Source: Hymenopus coronatus (taxonomy: Eukaryota; Arthropoda; Insecta; Mantodea; Hymenopodidae). Taken from it: a stretch of DNA of 64,000 nt. Made by a program: the position numbers and the translations under genes. Under the pieces are notes generated by a model that was given only the letters and a program-made list of their open reading frames with translations, was not told where the DNA came from and did not search any database. This document shows positions 55,680 to 64,000 of this stretch, piece after piece (within the stretch, counting starts at the first letter, position 1; each line of letters opens with the position of its first letter). The stretch covers positions 18,357,001 through 18,421,000 of the forward strand of contig CM060882.1 in assembly GCA_030762935.1 (NCBI GenBank), given 5' to 3'.

Positions 55680-56000
55680 TTTCAGTCTGTTTATTTGATG
55701 GCTTCTGGTTCCAAAGTTGTAAGTGCGAGCTCCAGGCACTGTAGGCAGTTTGTTAAAGAAGGGTTTGTTGTATTCCTGTAGAGGGTTCCTCATGAAGTTG
55801 ACTATGTCTAAGGAACCAAGGAGCATCTGTGGCTTCTCGTAGGAATTTGTTCTGGAAGACTTGTAACGGATGAATGTTAACCTTGCTAGATGTGCTCCAT
55901 ACGAGAGAAGTGGACGTATTCATGATTTATATACAAGAATTGAGCTTTCAAGGCCCAGCTTTGAATGACTGTTAAATAGAGGATACAGTTGTACCTTAGA
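55680..56000 (-). pseudogene. Non-LTR retrotransposon RT C-terminal relic (Jockey-like)
   Basis: Minus-strand translation gives LYPLFNSHSKLGLESSILVY, a stop, then IRPLLSYGAHLAR; after a frame change it gives VNIHPLQVFQNKFLREATDA then PWFLRHSQLH. This order (LYPLLN..L....LLLYKS.IRP.L.YG... followed by LQVFQNK.LR....APW..RN..LH) is typical of the end of Jockey-clade reverse transcriptases. It is broken by at least one stop and one frameshift, with no upstream RT or endonuclease. Confidence 0.75.
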
Positions 56001-56074
56001 TTTTAATTCAACTGGTCAAAATGCAAACCACATCTTCCTATATTCTAAGTGTTTATACTCTTCTTTCTCCATTT

Positions 56075-57001
56075 TTACTTTTTCTATACGTACTATGTAC
56101 ATATTGTATAGAGAAAGTATTGCACTCCAACAAAAAACTCGATACCGAGATTTCACCGGAAATATATGTTTTAGAGTCCCTATGTCCAAAAAAAAGTATT
56201 TTCAGAAAAGGTTCCGTGTGTGTGTGTGTCCGTTTGTCAGTGTGTCCGTGTGTCTGTGAACACGACAACTCAAAAACGAAAAGTCGGTAAAATACCAAAC
56301 TTGGTATTTAAGTTTAGTATCTTCCAGGGATGTGTATGAAGATTTTGAGAAAAATCCCCCCACCCCAAACTACCCTTTACATGGAACTTTTTTCGAAAAT
56401 TTCGATTTTCTCAAAAATGGCTCTTAACGATTTTGATTAAAGTTTCGTATATTAAAGGTATTTACCTGACAAATAAAATGCATATTATGTATTTTCTGTG
56501 AATAGCCTCTGAAGACTACTTTATTCTGGATGAATTTTACGGAATTTTGCATAACTGCTAAACCGTAAGAGACGGGCAAAAACTTACCACACAACAAATG
56601 CAGAGCACTTTAACACTCACAATTTATGTTATATACATTTTTATCGTGAAGTTGATGTTTTTTACATATACCTTGTTTTTGGTTTTAGCTATAAAAACGT
56701 ATACTTTTCTCATACAAGACCTTGTGAACTCGTGTCCATACAAACAAAGGAACTTCAGTCGCAGAGCAACCAGCTTAATTCTTCAAGGAACCCCTTTAAT
56801 ACCTTTTATAGTATGTATTGAAACAATTAGAAATATTGACTATCACTTTAACCTATGGTACCCTCTTATTTCACTTCTACTAATAAGGAAGCAAGTAATA
56901 AGACTATTTCTGCTAATTTTTGCTCCATTAGATGAAGTAAATAGAATAATTTGTTGCAGTGATATAGAGAAAGTAATTGAATGGAACACATCAGATTTTT
57001 T
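56075..57001 (-). mobile_element. H1 full-length copy with ~60-bp insertion
   Basis: Hairpin CTATACGTACTATGTACATA at 56084. An extra segment 'AATTCTTCAAGGAACCCC...' at about 56777-56836 interrupts the block between 'GCAACCAGCTT' and 'GACTATCACTTTAACC'. 5' end GGAACACATCAGATTTTTT. Confidence 0.75.
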
Positions 57002-57041
57002 CTTTTACTTTTAGACTTGTTAGATTATTAGAATGACAATA

Positions 57042-57610
57042 TACGAGGGTGATCCAAAAAGTAACGAACGTTTTGGCATAACTAAATAATAACGAAAGAT
57101 ATGAACACCAAACTTTATTTACAAAGTTACAGTACCTTACTCTATTTCTCAATGTAATCGCTATTAATATCAAGGTATTTATTGTCACGTGGTACGCTGT
57201 TTCAATGCCTATATTATACTCTTCCACCGCTAAAGATCTGAGGAAACATGTTGAGGTTTTCAGTGATTTACTCAAAAAGCCATGTATGATGATGAAAGAG
57301 AAATACCGATTTTTGTGAATTCCTTCATCAATATTTGATTTCAATTCCTTCTTAACGATTGATGAACTGCCACTCTAGTCTTTGTCGAGCACACTGGTTC
57401 ATCCTTGATTACTCGTAAAGATACGCAATTACCTCACTGAAGACTCGTTCATTTTATTATAACCATATGCTTGCGTTATTTGCCTATAACATTTCATTGG
57501 CCGAACATTTTGTGCATTATTCAAAAAACCAATAAGTTCTTTGGCGGTAGAAAAGGATTGAAAAACTGGTACCACGTGACAATTCGGCTGAGAAGTAGAG
57601 TGAGGCACTG
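57042..57610 (-). mobile_element. Mariner-like relic related to the 39.7-kb MITE
   Basis: Left terminus CGAGGGTGATCCAAAAAGTA then GCATAACTAAATAATAACGA and AAACTTTATTTACAAAG. The centre matches 39960-40310 in opposite orientation (AGTCTTCAGTGAGG, AGTAATCAAGGATGA). The right terminus is lost. Minus-strand reading gives EGIHKNRYFS and LRSLAVEEYNIGIE, plausibly the decayed C-terminal part of a mariner transposase. Confidence 0.6.
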
Positions 57611-57811
57611 TGATCGCAGGAAATGGTCAATCCTGTACATTGGCGCTTAGAATTCCAACCAATCGGAACTCATTATCTATGCATTTTTATCGTTTTTTAT
57701 CACACCCACGTGCAATTGTTTTTCTAAATTTATCACACCAATTGTTTTCTCTCTGAACTAATGATCGTCTCATAATAATAGTATCACCGTGCAGTGATAT
57801 TCCCGTACACA

Positions 57812-58017
57812 ATGGCGGAAGTTCCAAAAGGTTTTGGGGAAAGGTCTATCGCTGAAATAGACATTTTAATTGAAAACTCAAAGCCGCAGAATACCAAAAG
57901 CAACACAGAGAGTTCAACGAATTCTGTAAGCAACGAGGCCATCATTTCTTGCCAGACTCCCAACTAGAAGATTGCCACATTTTTGGAAGACTGGACAGTG
58001 AATATGAGGAAGTGTAA
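57812..58017 (+). pseudogene. Possible tyrosine-recombinase (Crypton/DUF3504-like) N-terminal relic
   Basis: ATG at 57812 opens MAEVPKGFGERSIAEIDILI then ENSKPQNTKSNT. A frameshift near 57905-57915 is needed to continue as EFNEFCKQRGHHFLPDSQLE then DCHIFGRLDSEYEEV and stop at 58017. 'ENSKPxNTKxxT...FxxFCKxRG' resembles the SAM-like core-binding region of tyrosine recombinases related to Cryptons. No catalytic domain follows; an H1 copy begins at 58106. The assignment is from motif memory and is tentative. Confidence 0.4.
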
Positions 58018-58105
58018 TCGATATTATTCTTCGTGTCCATATACACCAACTATTGTTATTTTCTTCACGAAATACTCTTATTAAATAGAACTCGAGCTAC
58101 AACTT

Positions 58106-58974
58106 TTTACTTTCTTTATATGTATTATGTACATAGTGTATAGAGCAGGTGTTGCACTCCACCCAAAAATTCGATACCGAGATTTCACCGGAAATATGTG
58201 TTTTAGGGTCCCCTGTATCCAAAAAACCATTTTCAGAAAAAAGTCCGTGTGTGTCCGTGTGTCTGTGAACACGATAGCTCAAAAACGAAAAGTTGGTAAA
58301 ATACTAAAGTTGGTATTTAAGTTTGACATCTTCCCGGGATCCGACACGAAGATTTTGAGAAAAATACCCCCACTCCAAACTACCCTTTACATGGAACTTT
58401 TTTCGAAAATTTTGATTTTCTCAAAAATGACTCTAACGATTTTGATTAAAATTTCGTATATTAAAGATATTTACACGACAAATAAAATGTATACCTTGAA
58501 TTTTCTGGGAATAACCTGTGAAGGCTACTTTATTCTGGATGACTTTTACGGAATTTTGGATAACTGCTAAACCGTAAGAGATGGACAAAAACTTATAGCA
58601 CAAAAAATGTAGAGCACCTTAAAACACATAATTTATCCTATATACATTTTTTTGGTGGAGTTGATCGTTTTTGAGATACTCCTTGCTTTTTGGTTTCAGC
58701 TTTAAAAACATAATTTTGCCATACAGGAATTTAAAAATTTTCCAGTCCTTACAAACAAAGGAACTTCAGCCACATGGCAACCAACTTGTTTTAACTGTCA
58801 CTTTAACTTATAGTAGTCCCATATTTCGCTTCTACTTACAAGGAAGCAAGTAATAGGACTATTTCTGCTGATTTTTTCTCGATTAGCATGAAGTAAATAG
58901 AAGAATAAGCTTTTTAACAATAATTTGTTGCAGAGATGTAAAGAAAGTCATGTGAATCGAACACATCAGATTTT
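58106..58974 (-). mobile_element. H1 full-length copy
   Basis: Hairpin 'TTTATATGTATTATGTACAT' at 58114; TG tract short (58247-58262); 5' end CGAACACATCAGATTTTT. Confidence 0.75.
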
Positions 58975-59004
58975 TATCGACAAAGCTGGAGCTCTCGTTA
59001 TTAC

Positions 59005-59078
59005 TTATGACAAACTTAGTTATTATTTAGTTATACCAAATCGTCTGTCACTTGCTGGATGTCCATCGTATTTGAATG
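59005..59078 (+). mobile_element. Mariner-like MITE right-end fragment
   Basis: GTTATTATTTAGTTATACCA then GTCACTTGCTGGATGTCCAT resembles the right terminus of the 39.7-kb element. Confidence 0.45.
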
Positions 59079-59659
59079 TGTCACGGGAGGAAAAACGCGA
59101 ATGTTGCTCATCAGATGTTTACCCCTGAAAAAGTGTTTCAATACGTTTGGTCACGATTATTCCCATATCACTATTAAATCCCATTTCATTTACATCAAAT
59201 CCCGAAAACGCCATTTCCGTTCACAAAAACAAAGCCATTACTTACAGCAATGAAAGTTCACAGGGGAAAATGCATTAACTCGTTCAAGAAGAGACTGAAT
59301 AGGTTTCAATTTGTTTTGATTGTCATGGTAACCAATGTTGTTACTGAGTGAAGCTCGAGCTGTTGACAATGAAGTCATTACAACTCTTAATCAGCTTTCC
59401 AGGGAATGTTTGTCTTTGTTTTGTTGTCACGGTTCAGTATTCCGATTTTTCGGCGAATGAACCAGGAAAATAAATACAAGTACTCGAACTAATTCTCGGC
59501 AAAACAATGGTCTGTATTCAAAGAGACAAACAATAAATTATAACTTTAGTGTGGTATTTGAGCACTCTTACTGAAATACTATTTCAAATATAGACCGAAT
59601 AAGGCTAGTTTTAATGAATTTTCTTCCAAAGATACTACGTTTTATCACAATGTTGCATT
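59079..59659. other. Unassigned sequence
   Basis: No gene, RNA or repeat family recognised. Confidence 0.4.
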
Positions 59660-60348
59660 TTACTTTCTCTACACGAAGTATGCACATAATGTATAGAGCA
59701 CTTATTTTTCTCCTATTGTTTCATTTGTATAGCCCCCTTTAACATCAATCGTCATATCGGGGGCTTTGACTTGTAAAACTGCAGGTTAATAAACTTTATA
59801 TTACACATTCATACTGCCAGACTCTATGGGGCATAGGGAATCATTCTGGTTAAAGAAAAATTACCTGCCCCAGCCACGAATCGAATCCGCGACCTCTTGG
59901 TTAGAAGTTACCTCGTTGACCACTTGACCACGGAGGCAATCAGAGCAGGGGTTGTATTGCACCCAAAAATTCTATACCAAGAATTAAACAAAAATACATG
60001 TTTTTGGAGCCTGAAAACATTTGTAGAAAAATGTGTTTCTTAGCTCCAAAATAAAAAGATCGTTAACTACCAAAATTGGCATTTAAGTTTAGTATCTTCC
60101 AAGAATGAGACACGAAAATGTTCAAAAATAATCGTCCCACCTCAAACTACACTTTGATTGTTAAGAGGTTCCAAAATGTTTATTTTATCAAAATTGACCC
60201 TCACGCTTTTGATTAAAACACAAGCAGATTAAAGATATTTAGATGAAAAATATAATATTTAACTTGAATTTTCTGAGAATAGCCTCTGAAGTCCTCTCCA
60301 TCCTGAATGTATTTTGCATAACTGGTAAACTGTGTGTGTGAGGAGAGA

Positions 60349-60388
<40 letters not shown>

Positions 60389-60775
60389 CAAAAGTTTACC
60401 ACAAAACACAGATAACGTTAAAAAACAATTTATGTATTTAACATTTTTGTTTTGAAGCTAACCTTGTTTTTGGTTTCAATTTTATAATACTTACGTTTCT
60501 CAAACAGGAAGACGCCCGTGTTTCTTTGTTTTACTCCGGGTCATGCAAAGAAGCGAATCTCAATCACAATCACACAGAGACTAGCTTTTAAAACATTTGA
60601 CTATCATTTTAGCCTAGTGTATTTCCTTTAGCTCACTTCTACTTATAAGAAACTAAGTAAAAAGAGCATTCTACTAATGCTTATGTCGATAAGTTTGCAG
60701 TTCAAGGAAGAATGATCTTTCGTAAGAAGTTTGTTTATAGAACAGGTAGAGAAAGTCATGTAAATGGATCACATG
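59660..60775 (-). mobile_element. H1 copy interrupted by SINE-D
   Basis: The hairpin end 59660-59703 (CTACACGAAGTATGCACATA) is separated from 'GGTTGTATTGCACCC' by SINE-D. The body includes a (GA)n microsatellite at about 60343-60386 in place of ordinary sequence after the GGTAAACTGT block. 5' end GTCATGTAAATGGATCACAT. Confidence 0.7.
59707..59943 (-). mobile_element. SINE-D copy in an H1 hairpin
   Basis: The minus strand has A box GTGGTCAAGTGGTCAACGAG and B box GGATTCGATTCGTGG, body 'CCAGAATGATTCCCTATGCC' and tail 'AAAGCCCCCGATATGACG', ending in 'CAAATGAAA'. Insertion duplicated at most a few bases (AGAGCA on both sides). Confidence 0.75.
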
Positions 60776-60875
60776 TTTACATGTTCTTCCAAGTAATATG
60801 TGCAAAATAGTAGGTAGAGAAGGCATTGTATTCCACCCAACAATTCATTTTTAAGACTTCTGAATAAAAAAAAAG

Positions 60876-62605
60876 TCTGATATGTTACACTCACATGACT
60901 TTCTCTAACTCGTCTACAAACAGACTTCTTACAAAAGATTATGCTTCTTTCTACACAATGCTAATCAAGATAAACATTAGCAGAATGTTCTTATTACTTC
61001 CTTCCTTATAAGTGGAATGGAACTTAAAAAATCTGATGTGTTCCATTCACATGACTTTCTCTATATCTCTGCAACAAATTATTCCTAAAAAAGCTTATAC
61101 TGCTATTTACTTCATGCTAATCAGAAAAAAATAGCAGAAATAGTCTTATTACTTGCTTCCTTGTAAGTAGAAGCCAAATAAGGGAGTAACATAGGTTAAA
61201 GTGATAGTCAAAAGCTGGTTGCCATGACACTGAAGTTCCTTTGTTTGTATTGACAGCAGTTGACAAATTCCTGTATGAGAAAAGTATAAGTTTTCCATAG
61301 CAGAAACCAAAAACAAGGAAGTCTCAAAAACGATGAAATCCACGAAAGAAATGTATATAACATAAATTGTGTGTTTTAACGTGCTCTACATTTTTTGTGT
61401 AGTAAGTGTTTGTCCATCTCTTACGGTTTACCAGTTATTCAAAATTCCGTAAAATTCATCCAGAATAAACTACTCTTCAGAGGCTATTCCCAGAAAATTC
61501 AAAATATACATTTGATTTGTCAGGTAAGTATCTTTATTATACAAATTTTAATCAAAATCGTTAGAGCCATTTTTTTAGAAAATCAAAATTCTCGAAAAAA
61601 GTTCCATGTAAAGGGTAGTTTGCAGTGGGGGGGATTTTTCTCAAAATCTTCGTGTCACATCCCTGGAAGATACTAAACTTATATATCAAGTTTGGTATTT
61701 TACCGACTATTCGTTTTTGAGTTATCATATTCACAGACACACGAACACACACATACAGACCTTTTTCTGAAAATACTTTTTTTGGATACAGGGGACCCTA
61801 AAACATATATTTCTGGGGAAATCTCGGTATCGATTTTTTTGGTGGAGTGCAGTACCTTCTCTATACACTATGTACATAGTGCGTATAGAGAAAGTAAAAA
61901 TGCACTAGGCTAAAGTAATAGTCAAATGTTTTAAAAGCTATCGTTATGCGGTTGTCATTGTAAATCGCTTCTTTGCTTGACCAGGAGTAGAACAAAAGAA
62001 AAATGGACCCTTCCTGTTTGAGAAAAGTATAAATATTTTAAAATTAAAACCGAGAACAAGGAAATCTTGGAAATGCTATACTCTACAACGCAAATACATA
62101 TGACATGAATTGTATGTTTTAATGAGATCTATATTTTTTGTCGAGTAAGTTGCTATATATCTCTTATACGGTTTATCTGTTATGCAGAATTCTGCAAAAA
62201 TCAACCAGAATCAAGTGCTTCTCAGAGGCTATTTCTACAAAATTCAAAATATACATTTTTTTGTGTTTTGAATAGCTTTAATATACGGTGTTTTAATCAA
62301 AATCTTCAGAGCCATTTTTGAGAAATACAAACATTTTAAAAAATGTTTCCATGTCAAGGGTAGTTTAGGGGGGGGGGGATTGTCTTGAAAATTTTCATGT
62401 CGTATCCTTGAAGACTTAAATACCTTTTGATTTTTGTTTTTTACCTATGCTACCCACAGTCAGACACGCACATGAAACTTTTTTTCATTTTTTTTTTTTT
62501 TGATTCAGGGGAACATATATTTCCAATGAAATCTTGTTATAGAATGTTTTTGTACAATACAATACATTCTCTATACATTATGCACATAGTACGTGTAGAG
62601 AAAGT
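60876..62605 (+). mobile_element. H1 middle copy of the nest
   Basis: 5' part 60876-61025 (TCTGATATGTTACACTCACA to 'AAGTGGAATGGAACTTAAAA') and 3' part 61901-62605 ('TGCACTAGGCTAAAGTAATA' to GTGTAGAGAAAGTAAAAA). A full H1 copy lies between them. Confidence 0.75.
61032..61895 (+). mobile_element. H1 inner copy of the nest, full length
   Basis: TCTGATGTGTTCCATTCACA to GCGTATAGAGAAAGTAAAA. Close to the family consensus, in keeping with being the youngest of the three. Confidence 0.8.
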
Positions 62606-63059
62606 AAAAAATAGCATTTTTAGGGAAAGGCCATATGTTTCTGTCTGCCGACAGCATAAATAACGAAAGTTAAAATATACAATTTAATTCAGTATCTTCC
62701 AAAGATGTGACAGGAAGATTTTTAAGAAAATCCTCCCCACCACAAACTACCCATTACATGGGAACATTTTTGAAAATATTGTTTTTCTCAAAAATAGCTC
62801 TATTTATTTAAATTTTGTTTTGTTTTTTTTGGGAATAGTCTCTGAATGAGTTTTGAAGAATTTTTGAATAACAGTTTTATCGTAAGAGATAGACAAAAAC
62901 TTACTGCAAAAAAAAAGTATATCTCGTTAAAACACATAATTTATGCCATATATGTTGTTCTTGTAGAGTTGACCGTTTTCGAGATATTCCTTGTTATTGT
63001 GTTGTTTTTATTCCACCTAGCTTTTCTCAAACGAGACCATGCAAAGCAAACCCAAACTC

Positions 63060-63180
63060 AATATGGTATGAAATGTAAATGCAATTTTATTTATGGACGC
63101 TCTTTAACTGCTGTGGTTCTCAGTGTCTCATGCTAAGGATTTTTACGCCCTCCGCCGGGTTTGAACCCGCGACCGTAGAG
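63060..63180 (-). mobile_element. SINE-C fragment in the outer H1 copy
   Basis: The minus strand has GGTCGCGGGTTCAAACCCGG (B box) joined by internal deletion to 'CAGCAGTTAAAGAGCGTCCA', the SINE-C tail. Confidence 0.65.
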
Positions 63181-63224
63181 ATGGTATAGATAGAGAAAGT
63201 TATCTGGATGGAACACATCATATT

Positions 63225-63480
63225 TTTTTTTTAATTTTCCTAGTTTCTCAAAAATTGCTGTAACAGTGTTGATTAAGATTACATATATTAAAGATATTTA
63301 CATGTCAATTAAAATATATATGTTCCATTTTCTGAGAATAGCCAGCGAAGTCGTATTATTCGGAATAAACTTTGCATAACTGGTAAATTTAAAAGATAAA
63401 CAAAAACATACTTCATTAAAACACACAATTTATCCCAGATATTTTTTCTTGAGTTAACATTATCCGAAATAATGAGATGA
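63225..63480 (-). mobile_element. H1 internal fragment
   Basis: 'TTTCTCAAAAATTGCTGTAA' to 'CACACAATTTATCCCAGATA'. Ends are missing. Confidence 0.55.
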
Positions 63481-63985
63481 GATAGATGAGAAACTGTATG
63501 TTGAAAGCAGTAGTGAAAGATTAAAGCCGAGAAAAACCGAAGAAAATGTAGTATCTTACTCTTGCAACAAAAATAAAAAGTGAATTCCGTAATATTGGCC
63601 GTCCAAAGCTCTTTGAAGAAATTCTTTGGTCCTCCAATGTTACTCTGAAACTCATTAAGGTAATGACGTAAGCATACGCTTTTTTTTTTTTTTTTGCTTT
63701 TTTTTTTTTTTTTTTTCCTTAGTATATTTTTCATTGAGGCGTGGTTTCAAAAGTAATGGAAGTTTCCTGATACACATTGAGAAACAAGAGCAAGCCATCA
63801 CTCTATTGAGTTCTGAGACAGACAGACAGACATAATTTATTTCATCCTTTCAAGTTACAAACATTTACAAGTTACTTTCCTGGAGTTGCTGAATTTTGTA
63901 TCATATATCGTTAACATAGCTATTTATATAGATGTACCATTCCTTCTAATACATTTTTATACCCTATTAAATTGATCTATTTATT
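63481..63985. other. Unassigned sequence with poly-T tract
   Basis: T-rich runs at 63680-63717 and (CAGA)n at 63817-63832. No gene seen; the minus-strand open frame through poly-T is low complexity. Confidence 0.4.
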
Positions 63986-63987
63986 TT

Positions 63988-64000
63988 TTTACTTTCTCTA
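63988..64000 (-). mobile_element. Start of another H1 copy, cut by the window edge
   Basis: TTACTTTCTCTA is the H1 3' terminus; the rest lies outside the window. Confidence 0.5.

Larger units (their letters stand above)
60783..63220 (-). mobile_element. H1 outer copy of a three-level nest
   Basis: Degraded 3' end 60783-60875 ('GTAGGTAGAGAAGGCATTG' to 'TTCTGAATAAAAAAA'), resuming at 62611 ('GCATTTTTAGGGAAAGGCC') to GGATGGAACACATCATATTT. The second H1 (60876-62605) sits in the A-run between CTGAAT and GCATTTTTAG. Confidence 0.7.

Noticed and set aside
63309..63734. 141-aa minus-strand open frame
   Set aside because: It begins in poly-T/poly-A low complexity and passes into an H1 fragment. No domain.

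Overview
This is a eukaryotic, AT-rich, intron/intergenic-type window from an animal, most likely an arthropod (probably an insect). The evidence is splice sites, many tRNA-derived SINEs, mariner, hAT and Penelope-like elements, and no operon structure. Species cannot be fixed from the sequence. Only one convincing host-gene segment is present: a 206-bp exon at 45596-45801 with an in-frame ATG, a signal-peptide-like start and a cysteine-rich N-terminal cap of leucine-rich-repeat (LRR) type, bounded by a good acceptor and a gtaagt donor. Almost everything else is transposable-element sequence.

The dominant component, by my count more than half of the window (roughly 34-35 kb), is one family of about 870-bp non-coding elements, here labelled H1 (my label). 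More than 40 full or partial copies lie on both strands. One end is TCTGATGTG...CACATGACTTTCTCTA. The other end is a hairpin made from ACTTTCTCTA / TAGAGAAAGT around a palindromic core (ACTATGTACATAGT). A variable CA/TG microsatellite lies inside. Insertions fall in T-runs with no visible target-site duplication. This architecture (asymmetric subterminal inverted repeats, 3' hairpin, internal microsatellite, T|T targeting) is that of non-autonomous Helentron/HINE (DINE-1-like) rolling-circle transposons. I give H1 strand as TCTGATGTG end = 5', hairpin end = 3'.

Layout. 1-18 kb: H1 copies, SINE fragments, an hAT deletion derivative (8521-9153) inside an H1 copy, a locally duplicated block (11.6-12.8 kb) and a three-unit tandem repeat (14.3-14.7 kb). 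18.28-20.99 kb: a broken mariner with two H1 insertions. 21-45 kb: H1 nests, several tRNA-SINE families (some inserted in each other) and a long-TIR mariner-like MITE (39718-40397). 45.6-50.1 kb: the LRR exon, followed within 100 bp by a 3.75-kb tandem array of about 65-bp tRNA-derived units, then the SINE it came from. 51.09-54.69 kb: a nearly intact Penelope-like retroelement (reverse transcriptase plus GIY-YIG nuclease) with an inverted partial copy, three hammerhead-ribozyme-like motifs and a 12-bp target duplication, inserted in an H1 copy. 55-64 kb: a Jockey-like RT relic, a possible tyrosine-recombinase relic, more H1 copies (including a three-level nest at 60.8-63.2 kb) and SINEs.

The two most interesting objects are the intronic B-box satellite, a tandem array of roughly 58 RNA-polymerase-III B-box-like motifs whose units lack the A box, and the hyper-abundant H1 Helentron-like family, whose nests give clean empty sites and whose terminal hairpin shows compensatory changes.
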